A DNA stretch of 21,214 nucleotides, from the NCBI GenBank assembly GCA_026985435.1, contig JALSQL010000004.1, positions 1 through 21,214 on the forward strand, given 5' to 3'. The stretch comes from Acidilobaceae archaeon (GTDB taxonomy: Archaea > Thermoproteota > Thermoprotei_A > Sulfolobales > Acidilobaceae). The stretch's first letter is position 1. The number at the start of each line of letters is the position of its first letter. Positions 6,805-13,525 of the stretch are shown one piece after another. The position numbers and the translations under genes are program-made. The notes below the pieces were generated by a model, which made no database searches, had not been told where the DNA came from, and was given only the letters and a program-made list of their open reading frames with translations.

Positions 6805-7789
6805 GCGGGTTACCCCCGACGCCCTGCGGGCGAGGTGCCAGCTTTTGCCGGACAAGGAGTCGGCCGAGCTGGAGGGGCTCTTGGGGCTCCCCACGTGCGA
6901 GGAGCTGCTAGACCTGATCCGCAAGGTGAGGGCCAGGCACGAGGCCGAGGTGTCCAAGAGGTCCACCGGCGGGGCTGAGAGGGCCGGCGGGGTCGTGCTC
7001 TACAATGAGCCGCCGGGCGAGGTTATAGTAGTCGGGGACCTGCACGGGGACGCCTCGACCCTGCGGAGGATACTAGCCAAGACCATGCGCTCGCTCGAGA
7101 AGGCCACGATTGTGTTCCTCGGAGACTACGTCGACAGGGGCACACCCGAGGGCCAAGCCTCCGTGCTAGCCGGGATACTCCGGCTCAAGCTTAGGGCGCC
7201 GGAGAGGGTTGTACTCCTACGCGGCAACCACGAGCCGCCGCCGGGCCTGGAGCCTATGCCCCACGACTTCCCCGTGGCGCTCATAAGGCTCTGCCCCTCC
7301 AAGGCTGGGGAGATCTACGAGGAGGCCAGGAAGCTCTTCGACACGATGCCCCACGCCGTCCTCGTGAGGGGGTGGGCCCTGCTTGTACACGCAGGCGTGC
7401 CCACCACCAGCCTCTCAAGCGACGATGCCCTAGAGATACTCGCAGCCCGCGTGGGAGACGAGCCCAGCGAGCCCCTCGCTGAGATCCTCTGGAACGACCC
7501 CGACGAGAGGGTCGAATGGTCCAGGCCCAGCCCCCGGGGAGTCGGCTACCTCTGGGGGCCAAAGGCTACCCACGAGGCCCTCAGGAAGCTCGGGGTCCAC
7601 TACGTCATACGCGGCCACGAGGCTACACGCTCCGGCTATAAGTTCAACCACAACCTCAACGGCAGCCCGCGCGTCATAACGCTCTTCAGCAGGACAGGGC
7701 CGCCCTACGGCAACCTGAAGGCCGCCTTCATGCACTGCCAGAAGCCCTCGCCGTCCAACACGCTGGGGTGCATACGGGTTCTCTCCTAG
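6803..7789 (+). CDS. PPP-family serine/threonine protein phosphatase (archaeal PP1 type)
   Basis: PPP phosphatases remove phosphate from Ser/Thr with a two-metal centre. The 328-residue product has all signature motifs: GDLHGD (78-83), GDYVDRG (107-113), LRGNHE (139-144), HAG (196-198) and RGHE (270-273). An archaeal enzyme of this class has been characterised from Pyrodictium abyssi, as I recall. The first ~70 residues precede the catalytic core and are variable. The predicted transcription start lies a few bases after the ATG at 6803, so the real start may be further in; TTG 6845 is an in-frame option, and the catalytic domain is untouched either way. It is divergent from the COG1395 regulator and convergent with the next HTH gene, which ends 22 bp away. 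The atypical kinase at 14109 is a possible opposing activity, by speculation only. Confidence 0.95.
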   Translation: MRVTPDALRARCQLLPDKESAELEGLLGLPTCEELLDLIRKVRARHEAEVSKRSTGGAERAGGVVLYNEPPGEVIVVGDLHGDASTLRRILAKTMRSLEKATIVFLGDYVDRGTPEGQASVLAGILRLKLRAPERVVLLRGNHEPPPGLEPMPHDFPVALIRLCPSKAGEIYEEARKLFDTMPHAVLVRGWALLVHAGVPTTSLSSDDALEILAARVGDEPSEPLAEILWNDPDERVEWSRPSPRGVGYLWGPKATHEALRKLGVHYVIRGHEATRSGYKFNHNLNGSPRVITLFSRTGPPYGNLKAAFMHCQKPSPSNTLGCIRVLS

Positions 7790-7811
7790 CCCCACACCCT
7801 GGCCCCGGGGC

Positions 7812-8240
7812 CTACTTGGCGCCCCCGAGGGTTCTGCGGGCGTGGCTCCCGCCCGCGTAGGGGGCGTTGCACTCGTACTTGTTGAGCCTGCTGCATATGG
7901 CGCATATCATACTCCTGAAAACCTCCTCCTTCCGGCGCGGGTCGGTATCCCCGAGCAGGACCTCGCCGCTCCTCTCTATGAGCCTGCGGAACTCCGGGTT
8001 TGACAGTATGATCTCGACGTACCTGCCCCCCCTCTTGCCGCTGACGTAGTTTGTTATGGCGGCGGGTGTGATGCCCAGTATCGAGGCCGCTCTGTACTTG
8101 CTAACCCCCCTCTCAACCATCGATATCGCCACCGCCGCCCGGATCGACGGGATTATCTCTCTGGCAGCGTATTCGCAGGGCATCTCCCCGAGCCTGTGCA
8201 GCGCCGCCGTCTTCCTCGCCTGCCTTACCCGCCTGGCCAA
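7812..8240 (-). CDS. HTH transcriptional regulator with C-terminal cysteines (COG2522-like)
   Basis: The 142-residue product has an Xre-like HTH at about residues 44-70 (GVSKYRAASILGITPAAITNYVSGKRG). The order PCEYAAREIIPSIRAAVA - HTH - C-terminal CxxC matches the archaeal COG2522 regulators. Cysteines are C22, C113, C116 and C124, so a metal or redox-sensing site is plausible; that is inference. The start TTG 8240 has GGTGAGG ending about 6 nt upstream, which favours it over ATG 8183 (MPCEYAA), although family members often begin near the PCE. A TATA box (8272-8278, minus strand TTTTATC) fits. It is divergent from the protein disulfide oxidoreductase gene, an arrangement that suggests local regulation. 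Confidence 0.82.
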   Translation of the reverse strand: MARRVRQARKTAALHRLGEMPCEYAAREIIPSIRAAVAISMVERGVSKYRAASILGITPAAITNYVSGKRGGRYVEIILSNPEFRRLIERSGEVLLGDTDPRRKEEVFRSMICAICSRLNKYECNAPYAGGSHARRTLGGAK

Positions 8241-8271
8241 TGCTCCTCACCCCCCAGCTTTTTCTGCAGGT

Positions 8272-8278
8272 GATAAAA
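8272..8278 (-). promoter_or_regulatory. TATA box of the HTH regulator gene
   Basis: The minus strand reads TTTTATC, about 35 bp before the TTG start, giving a predicted start near 8250 and a short leader that contains the GGTGAGG ribosome site. Confidence 0.5.
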
Positions 8279-8299
8279 GCCTCCGATACTTACGGTGTG

Positions 8300-8335
8300 T
8301 AACGGCGTTAATATAATAAGCCCCGCTGGCGGGGC
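8300..8335 (+). promoter_or_regulatory. PDO promoter flanked by two inverted repeats
   Basis: The TATA-like TTAATATAAT lies at 8308-8317. A palindrome TAACG-G-CGTTA (8300-8310) covers the position of the BRE, and a second, GCCCCGC-TG-GCGGGGC (8320-8335), lies between TATA and the predicted start near 8340. Both are good operator candidates. The divergent cysteine-bearing HTH regulator is the obvious candidate binder, by inference. Confidence 0.5.
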
Positions 8336-8354
8336 AGCCTCTAGGGTGACTAGG

Positions 8355-9092
8355 GTGGCTGGTAGGTTCTACGAGCTAGACCTGAGCCCGAGCTTCATGG
8401 AGGAGCTCAGGGAGACCCTGGCCGAGATGGTCGAGCCTGTTAGGATAGACGTGTTCGTGGGCCCGAACTGCGAGACGTGCGAGGACACGGTTCGGCTGAT
8501 CAGGGCGTTCGAGGAGGCCGCCCCCGAGGTGAGGGGTAGGAAGCTGGTGGAGGTCAGGGTTTTCGACAAGAGCAACCCTGACCACGCCAGCGAGTTCGCG
8601 AGGCAGGGCATCGAGAGGGTGCCCAGCGTCACCCTCATAGACGGCTACATCCGCTATACAGGCATACCCGCCGGCGAGGAGGTCCGCGGCCTCGTTGAGA
8701 CCATCCTCAGGATAAGCGAGGGCGACAGCGGCCTCGAGGAGGAGACCAAGAGGGTGCTCGCCTCCCTCCGGAAGAGGGTGTACATCGAGACAATAGTCAC
8801 CCCCAGCTGCCCCTACTGCCCGTACGCCGTGCTGCTGGCCAACATGCTGGCATACGAGTCGTGGAAGCAGGGGGCTAAGGCTGTCATCTCCGACACCGTG
8901 GAGGCCTACGAGAACCCCGACATTGCAGACAAGTACGCCGTCATGAGCGTACCCGCCATAGCCCTGAACGGTAAGATGGCATTCGTCGGCGTACCCTACG
9001 AGGAGGACTTCATCGACTACATCGTGGCGGCCGCGGAGGGTAGGCTCGACGAGCTAGTGCTGAAGGACTTCGGGGACGCTACGAGCCTCTAG
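8355..9092 (+). CDS. pdo: protein disulfide oxidoreductase, two thioredoxin folds
   Basis: PDO makes, reduces or isomerises disulfide bonds in the cytoplasm of hyperthermophiles, where intracellular disulfides are common. The product has two thioredoxin folds: the first with active site CETC (C39, C42 in the 245-residue form), the second with CPYC (C152, C155). Each has its cis-proline loop (ERVPSV and MSVPAI). TGIPAGEEVRGLVE and ENPDIADKYAVMSVP are near-identical, from memory, to the Aeropyrum PDO. The open frame begins at 8295, but that start is upstream of the TATA box (8308-8317). GTG 8355 gives MAGRFYELDLS, like the Aeropyrum start, with GGTGA at 8345-8349 as ribosome site; GTG 8346 is a second choice. 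It converges on, and overlaps by 14 bp, the cysteine-rich gene downstream. Confidence 0.95.
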   Translation: MAGRFYELDLSPSFMEELRETLAEMVEPVRIDVFVGPNCETCEDTVRLIRAFEEAAPEVRGRKLVEVRVFDKSNPDHASEFARQGIERVPSVTLIDGYIRYTGIPAGEEVRGLVETILRISEGDSGLEEETKRVLASLRKRVYIETIVTPSCPYCPYAVLLANMLAYESWKQGAKAVISDTVEAYENPDIADKYAVMSVPAIALNGKMAFVGVPYEEDFIDYIVAAAEGRLDELVLKDFGDATSL

Positions 9093-10302
9093 CGGCCTCT
9101 CCCAGCCTCCTCCTCAGGAGGCTCGCTAGCCTCACACCCGACGGCCTCCCCCACTCCTCAACACCGACAACCACCAGGCTGTGCCACCCCCTCGGGAGGG
9201 GCACCCTCACGAGGCCAGCCTCAACGGGCACCCAGGACTCGCCCAGCGCGTCGAAAACCCTCGCCCTCGGCTCGGCGACGACCCTCAGCCTGGCCTCGAA
9301 CACGCCCGGCCCCCCGGGGCTCCAGAGCGTGAACGCTAAGCCACCCTCTCCGGGCCACGCAAGCCCCACGCATCCCCCGCACCTGGCGTGCCCCAAGCCC
9401 CGCCGGGGCCACCGGTGGGCGGGGTCGACTAGGGACTCCACAGCAGCGGCGGCAGCCCTCAGGGGCCCGCCGGGGCCGGCTATGATGGGCTCCCCCGCGG
9501 CCTCCAGTAGCATGCTGCCACCCTCCACCCGTAGCCTCACCCACCCGCGGGCGGCGGCGTAGAGCCTGGCGGCTGGGCACTCGACGGCTAGGGCCGGGGC
9601 GGACGCTTCCCACTCGCCCCGAACGTAGAACCACGCGGGCCCGCCTGGGTGGAGGAGGCCAACCATGTAGTCGGCGCACCGCCTCTCCAGCCTGAGCCTG
9701 CGGCTGTAGACGGCCGCGTGGCCCCCACTCTCGACCAGGAAGCCGCCCTCAACACTGCAAACCCTGAGCCTCGCCCGCCCGCCAGCTGCAGGGGCCTCCA
9801 CGCACTCCCCCACGCCAGCCAGGGCGTGGCCCCCGATCTCCGGGGGGCTGGCAGGCCTCCAGGCGGCCTCGCGGCACCCACCCGGCGGCTCGCGGGCCTC
9901 GAGGGGCTCCAGGTCGGGTAGCCCAACCTGGAGGCGCCCATCCCAGGGGTGCCTCAGGCAGCCGGGGAACGGCGAGCAGGAAGCCCCGGGCGACAGCCTC
10001 CGGTGCAGCATGGGGTTGGCAGCGTAGCCCCCCGAGCCTCGCAGGGGCTGCCTGGGGGGAGGCTCCACCCGCCTAGCGGGGGGCCCGCCTAGTAGCGCTG
10101 GTGGCCCCCCGCCAGCCACGGGTAGCTGCGCGCCCTCCCACTCGAGGGTGACGCTGGGCCCCTCCGGCCAGGAGTGGATGCCGCACATCCTAGCCGCGGC
10201 CGGGGCCCCGAGGAGGCCCAGGGGGCCCCTCCCCCTGAGTAGGGCGCACCAATCCACGGGGCTAGCCCTGGAGTATTCTGCGGAGAAGCCTCCCGAGCTC
10301 AC
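9079..10302 (-). CDS. cysteine-rich protein of unknown function
   Basis: I do not recognise this 407-residue protein. It is rich in Gly, Pro, Ala and Arg and has 11 cysteines (residues 19, 40, 109, 115, 143, 167, 182, 209, 242, 308, 311), including one CGGC. I see no signal peptide, membrane segment, coiled coil or P-loop. The C-terminal half (about 175-385) alternates short hydrophobic strands and turns (RLRVCSVEGGFLVES, WVRLRVEGGSMLLEA, FTLWSPGGPGVFEARLRVV, GLVRVPLPRGWHSLVVV) and looks all-beta; the Gly/Pro-rich region at 60-145 is probably flexible. The start is GTG 10302, overlapping the previous gene by 41 bp; GTG 10257, 4 bp after that gene's stop, is an alternative. It is probably co-expressed with the upstream unknown gene. 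The cysteine content and convergent overlap with PDO suggest, but do not show, a disulfide-bearing protein. Confidence 0.7.
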   Translation of the reverse strand: MSSGGFSAEYSRASPVDWCALLRGRGPLGLLGAPAAARMCGIHSWPEGPSVTLEWEGAQLPVAGGGPPALLGGPPARRVEPPPRQPLRGSGGYAANPMLHRRLSPGASCSPFPGCLRHPWDGRLQVGLPDLEPLEAREPPGGCREAAWRPASPPEIGGHALAGVGECVEAPAAGGRARLRVCSVEGGFLVESGGHAAVYSRRLRLERRCADYMVGLLHPGGPAWFYVRGEWEASAPALAVECPAARLYAAARGWVRLRVEGGSMLLEAAGEPIIAGPGGPLRAAAAAVESLVDPAHRWPRRGLGHARCGGCVGLAWPGEGGLAFTLWSPGGPGVFEARLRVVAEPRARVFDALGESWVPVEAGLVRVPLPRGWHSLVVVGVEEWGRPSGVRLASLLRRRLGEAARGS

Positions 10303-10621
10303 CCTCGCCGACCCTCCTCATCACAGCGTGGGTCCTCTCACCCTCCTCGTGGTCCACGCTCGCGCCCTCGCCCTCCAGCCTCCTCGCCAGCTCCCTGCTG
10401 CTGGCGGGCCCCCGGGCGGTTAGGGTCACCCTCACCCCATCCTCCCCCTCCACCTTCGAGACCGTCACCTTCAGGCTGCCGTCGGCGCTGTAGCCCGTCA
10501 CCCTGCTCTCCTCGACGGTGCCCCCGGTCAGGGTGGCGTACCTAACCCTCTTCCTCTCAACCCTTAAGCCGCTCTCCCGGAGGATCCTGGCTGCGCGCTC
10601 CTCCCAGCCCCGCACCTGCAA
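10262..10621 (-). CDS. small basic protein of unknown function
   Basis: I do not recognise this protein of up to 119 residues. It starts with an amphipathic helix (GWEERAARILRESGL), then has three or four likely strands (VERKRVRYATL, ESRVTGYSADGSLKVTVSKV, DGVRVTLTARG) and ends in two charged helices (SSRELARRLEGEGA, GEGELGRLLRRIL). An alpha-beta-alpha layout of this size is compatible with a small nucleic-acid or partner-binding domain, but nothing specific supports that. The frame opens at TTG 10621; GTG 10615 (117 residues) has GGGGGT about 6 nt before it and is the better start. It overlaps the cysteine-rich gene by 41 bp, so the two form a translationally coupled pair. A weak TATA-like GTTATAGG lies at about 10654-10661, partly within a hairpin. 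Confidence 0.65.
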   Translation of the reverse strand: MQVRGWEERAARILRESGLRVERKRVRYATLTGGTVEESRVTGYSADGSLKVTVSKVEGEDGVRVTLTARGPASSRELARRLEGEGASVDHEEGERTHAVMRRVGEGELGRLLRRILQG

Positions 10622-10635
10622 CCCCCAAGGCTAGG

Positions 10636-10653
10636 GGCTCCCCATCTGGAGCC
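10636..10653. repeat. inverted repeat before the two unknown genes
   Basis: GGCTCC-6 nt-GGAGCC is a perfect 6-bp stem. It touches the TATA-like box of the minus-strand pair of unknown genes, so it could be an operator or a 5' leader hairpin. No partner is known. Confidence 0.35.
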
Positions 10654-10729
10654 TATAACGGGGCGGCCCCGGTTGGTCCGCGATAATTCCGTCACAGCTC
10701 CGGTTGGGGGCAAGTATCCTCATCCCGCG

Positions 10730-10804
10730 CCGCCCCCAGGCGGGGGCGGGGGCTGGCTGGGGCCTTAATCTGTAGCCTGGGAGGGCGGGCGCCGTCTCGG
10801 CGCC
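10730..10804. repeat. two strong G+C hairpins in a 273-bp non-coding gap
   Basis: The gap 10622-10894 has no credible gene. It holds CCGCCCCC-AGGC-GGGGGCGG (10730-10749, 8-bp stem, 4-nt loop) and GGCGCCG-TCT-CGGCGCC (10788-10804, 7-bp stem, 3-nt loop), besides the candidate RNA at 10840-10917. Neither is followed by a T run, so neither is a typical archaeal terminator. Confidence 0.45.
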
Positions 10805-10839
10805 TCTGCCTCTAAAACCGTGGCTACCCCGAGCTGGTA

Positions 10840-10917
10840 GGGGAGGGCGGCGTGACGCATTACTCCCGGTCCGACCCGGGTGTGTGGGGAAAACTTACCC
10901 AGCAGACCGCCCTCCCC
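10840..10917 (+). ncRNA. candidate structured RNA with 11-bp closing stem
   Basis: GGGGAGGGCGG (10840-10850) pairs perfectly with CCGCCCTCCCC (10907-10917). Between them CCCGG-6 nt-CCGGG (about 10865-10880) and a weaker TGGG/CCCA pair form inner hairpins, giving a branched fold of 78 nt. A TATA-like CTAAAACC is centred near 10815, so transcription would start at about 10840, exactly at the stem. The 3' strand of the stem overlaps the last codons of the minus-strand gene 10895-11167. It does not fit a tRNA, a C/D RNA or an ACA-box RNA. The same repeat could act as a 3' element of the minus-strand mRNA instead. Confidence 0.35.
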
Positions 10918-11167
10918 GCCTTAGCTTTATCATCAGGGTGTCGCCCCCGGTGCTTATCGTGCTGATCCTACCTAGGGCCTCGAGTGTTAGGAGCGCCTTC
11001 GCTAGGTCGGCGTCGGAGAGGCGGTACCCGTGCCTCATCTCGAACTCGGCCCTCACGTCCTCCTCTAGTATCGGGCGGTCGCCGCCCCGGGTGAGGCTAG
11101 CTATGACCTCGTAGACCTTCCCAACTAGTATGTAGTTCCTCCACGGCCTCAGCACCACTGCCTCCAC
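10895..11167 (-). CDS. small conserved-looking protein behind Cdc48, possibly winged-helix
   Basis: The product is up to 90 residues with strand and helix signals NYILVGKVYEVIASLTRGG, PILEEDVRAEFEMRHGYRLSDADLAKALLTLEALGRISTIS, then GDTLMIKLRR. The order helix - helix - helix ending in LEALGRI, then a strand pair, resembles a winged-helix DNA-binding domain; I cannot assign a family. It lies 15 bp after the Cdc48 stop on the same strand and is surely co-transcribed, so it may be an adaptor or regulator of the ATPase; that is inference. Start GTG 11167; GTG 11158 or 11155, just after a GGTGGAGG ribosome-like site, are alternatives. Its last codons form one arm of the inverted repeat described at 10840-10917. 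Confidence 0.75.
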   Translation of the reverse strand: MEAVVLRPWRNYILVGKVYEVIASLTRGGDRPILEEDVRAEFEMRHGYRLSDADLAKALLTLEALGRISTISTGGDTLMIKLRRGGRSAG

Positions 11168-11182
11168 CCCGGGCCTTTAGGG

Positions 11183-13402
11183 TTAGAGGTGCAGCATCGG
11201 CGCCTCGCTCCTCTTCTTCGCGGCCATCTCCCTCGCCGTCTCCATCCACCTCTGGTAGTACTCTATCATGTACCTTGTGACGCTGGGCCTCACCTTCTTC
11301 ATGGCCTGCTCGAAGTGCCTCCGCCTCACTACGGTCGTGCTTATGCTCTCCCTTAGGGCTATGAGGCCAGCCTCCCTTACTAGGGCTGCTAGGTCGGCGC
11401 CCGTGTAACCCTCGGTCGCCTCGGCCAGCTCCTCGAGGTCGACGTCCTCGGCCAGCGGCATGTGCCTAGTGTGTATCCTCAGGATCTCCAGCCTACCCTG
11501 CTTGTCCGGCGGTGGCACGTAGATCAGCTTCTCCAGCCTACCCGGCCTCAGGAGGGCCGGGTCGACCATGTCGGGCCTGTTGGTGGCGGCTATGACCACG
11601 ACGTTCGACAGGTCCGAGATGCCGTCTATCTCGGTGAGCATCTGGCTGACTATCCTCTCTGTAACCTTAGTGCCCACCTCGGTCCCCCTAACGCTGGCTA
11701 TCGCGTCTATCTCGTCTATGAACACGACGGCGGGTGAGTACTGGCGCGCCTTCTTGAATATCTCCCTTATCGCCCTCTCGCTCTCGCCCACCCACTTGCT
11801 CAGCACCTCGGGGCCCCTGACGGCTATGAAGTTCGCCCCGCTCTCAGTTGCGACAGCCTTGGCTAGGAGCGTCTTGCCAGTCCCGGGCGGGCCGAAGAGG
11901 AGTATACCCTTAGGCGGCCTGATCCCGAGCCTGCTGAACGCTTCAGGGTACTTCAGCGGCCACTCCACGATCTCGCGGAGCTCCTGCTTCACCTCCTCGA
12001 GGCCCCCGATGTCGTCCCAGTGAACCTCGGGCACCTCAACCTGGATCTCCCTAAGGCCGCTGGGCGTTATCTCCTTCATCGCAGCTAGGAAGTCCTCCAT
12101 CCTCACAACCATCTTCTCTAGAACCTCGACTGGGATCCTCTCCTGCTCGATGTCTATCTCCGGCAGGTACCTCCTGAGGGCGTGCATGGCAGCCTCCCTT
12201 ACTAGGGCTGCTAGGTCGGCGCCCGTGTAGCCCTTGGTTATCTCCGCTATCTTCTCGAGGTCGACGTCCTCGGCCAGCGGCATGTGCCTAGTGTGTATCT
12301 GCAGGATCTCCAGCCTACCCTGCTTGTCTGGCAGCGGCACCTCGATCTCCCTGTCGAACCTGCCGGGCCTGCGGAGGGCCGGGTCGACTGCGTTAGGCCT
12401 GTTGGTCGCGCCGATCACTATAACCTGGCCCCTGCTCTCAAGCCCGTCCATGAGGGTGAGGAGCTGCGCTACGACCCTCCTCTCAACCTCTCCCACAACC
12501 TCGTCTCTCTTGGGGGCGATGGCGTCTATCTCGTCTATGAATATTATGCTGGGAGCGTTCTTCCTGGCCTCCTCGAATATCTCCCTCAGCCTCTGCTCGC
12601 TCTCACCGTAGAACTTGCTCATTATCTCCGGCCCGTTTATGCTGATGAAGTAGGCGTCGCTCTCGTTCGCGACAGCCTTGGCTAGGAGCGTCTTGCCAGT
12701 CCCCGGGGGCCCGTAGAGGAGTATACCCTTAGGCGGCTCGATGCCGAGCCTCTTGAACAGCTCGGGGTGCCTCAGCGGCAGCTCCACGAGCTCCCTGATC
12801 TTGAATATGACGTTCTTCAGTCCGCCTATGTCCTCGTATGTAACCCTCGGCAGGGATATCGCGCCCACGGGCTTCTCGAGCACCTCAACGATCGTTCTCT
12901 CCGTCACTATCACGGCGCTCCTCGGCCTGGTGTCGACAACCTGCAACTGGACAGCCTGGCCTATGACCGGTATGACTACTATGTCGCCCTCCACGAGCGG
13001 CGTGTTTATCAGCTTCTTCTTCACGTACTTCTTGAATGACTCGTCGACACTCATCGGCTGGGATGTGGGGGCCAGCCTGACCCTCACGGCGGGCTTGACT
13101 TCGGCCCTCCTAACTATCACCTTGTCGCCTATGTTGACCTCAGCGTTCTTCCTCAGTATGCCGTCCATCCTTATGATGTCGAGCCCCTGGTCCTCCGGGA
13201 GGGCTGGCCATGCTATCGCCACGGTCCTCTTCTTGCCCTCGATCTCTACGACGTCCCCGGGCTCCACCCCCAGGAGCCTCATCACGCCCAGGTCTATCCT
13301 GACCTTCCTCTTCCCGGAGTCCCTGGGCCTAGCCTCGGCGACACGTAGGACAACCTCTTTTCGGGGGCCCTTCCTCCCTTCGCCCCCAGCGGCCGCGCCC
13401 AC
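11183..13402 (-). CDS. cdc48: Cdc48/VAT-type AAA ATPase with two AAA modules
   Basis: Archaeal Cdc48 (VAT) is a hexameric unfoldase that threads proteins to the proteasome or takes complexes apart. The 739-residue product has the N-domain (about 15-185: double-psi barrel and four-stranded barrel), D1 (about 186-440) with Walker A GPPGTGKT (231-238), Walker B IIFIDEID (286-293) and arginine-finger RRPGRFD, and D2 (about 460-710) with Walker A (504-511), VVFIDEID (559-566) and LRPGRLE. The C-terminus ends APMLHL and lacks the HbYX motif of proteasome-docking tails. Start GTG 13402 with GAGGTG 8 nt upstream; TATA at 13455-13460. A 17-residue basic lead precedes the N-domain. D1 and D2 share long stretches of nearly identical DNA (see findings). 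Confidence 0.98.
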   Translation of the reverse strand: MGAAAGGEGRKGPRKEVVLRVAEARPRDSGKRKVRIDLGVMRLLGVEPGDVVEIEGKKRTVAIAWPALPEDQGLDIIRMDGILRKNAEVNIGDKVIVRRAEVKPAVRVRLAPTSQPMSVDESFKKYVKKKLINTPLVEGDIVVIPVIGQAVQLQVVDTRPRSAVIVTERTIVEVLEKPVGAISLPRVTYEDIGGLKNVIFKIRELVELPLRHPELFKRLGIEPPKGILLYGPPGTGKTLLAKAVANESDAYFISINGPEIMSKFYGESEQRLREIFEEARKNAPSIIFIDEIDAIAPKRDEVVGEVERRVVAQLLTLMDGLESRGQVIVIGATNRPNAVDPALRRPGRFDREIEVPLPDKQGRLEILQIHTRHMPLAEDVDLEKIAEITKGYTGADLAALVREAAMHALRRYLPEIDIEQERIPVEVLEKMVVRMEDFLAAMKEITPSGLREIQVEVPEVHWDDIGGLEEVKQELREIVEWPLKYPEAFSRLGIRPPKGILLFGPPGTGKTLLAKAVATESGANFIAVRGPEVLSKWVGESERAIREIFKKARQYSPAVVFIDEIDAIASVRGTEVGTKVTERIVSQMLTEIDGISDLSNVVVIAATNRPDMVDPALLRPGRLEKLIYVPPPDKQGRLEILRIHTRHMPLAEDVDLEELAEATEGYTGADLAALVREAGLIALRESISTTVVRRRHFEQAMKKVRPSVTRYMIEYYQRWMETAREMAAKKRSEAPMLHL

Positions 13403-13453
13403 GATGTAAGCACCTCGCCCTTGCTCCCCGCCCTAGACGGCGGGTCTCCGGGG

Positions 13454-13461
13454 CTTTATAG
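13454..13461 (-). promoter_or_regulatory. TATA box of cdc48
   Basis: The minus strand reads CTATAAAG, centred about 55 bp before the GTG start. Transcription would begin near 13431 with a leader of about 28 nt that includes GAGGTG. Confidence 0.6.
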
Positions 13462-13483
13462 CAAAGTGCTAGGAGGGCAAGGT

Positions 13484-13518
13484 CCCCCGTAACGGGGGCT
13501 ACCCGGATGTAACGGGGG
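13484..13518. repeat. direct repeat and hairpin between EF-1 beta and cdc48
   Basis: GTAACGGGGG occurs at 13489-13498 and 13509-13518, exactly 20 bp apart (about two helical turns). The first copy is also one arm of CCCCCG-TAA-CGGGGG (13484-13498). The elements lie just after the EF-1 beta stop and 25-60 bp upstream of the cdc48 TATA box, so they may be a transcription end for the former or activator sites for the latter. Confidence 0.45.
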
Positions 13519-13525
13519 AGAACGG

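Noticed and set aside
8295..8354. Longer start for PDO (GTG 8295)
   Set aside because: It lies upstream of the TATA box and of the predicted transcript start; GTG 8355 has a ribosome site and matches the known N-terminus of the family.
12741..13409. 222-codon plus-strand open frame antisense to cdc48
   Set aside because: A Ser/Thr/Leu-rich shadow arising from codon bias of the opposite strand; similar long shadows lie opposite the aminotransferase/GAPDH genes (19523-20791) and the THEP1 gene (5301-5909).
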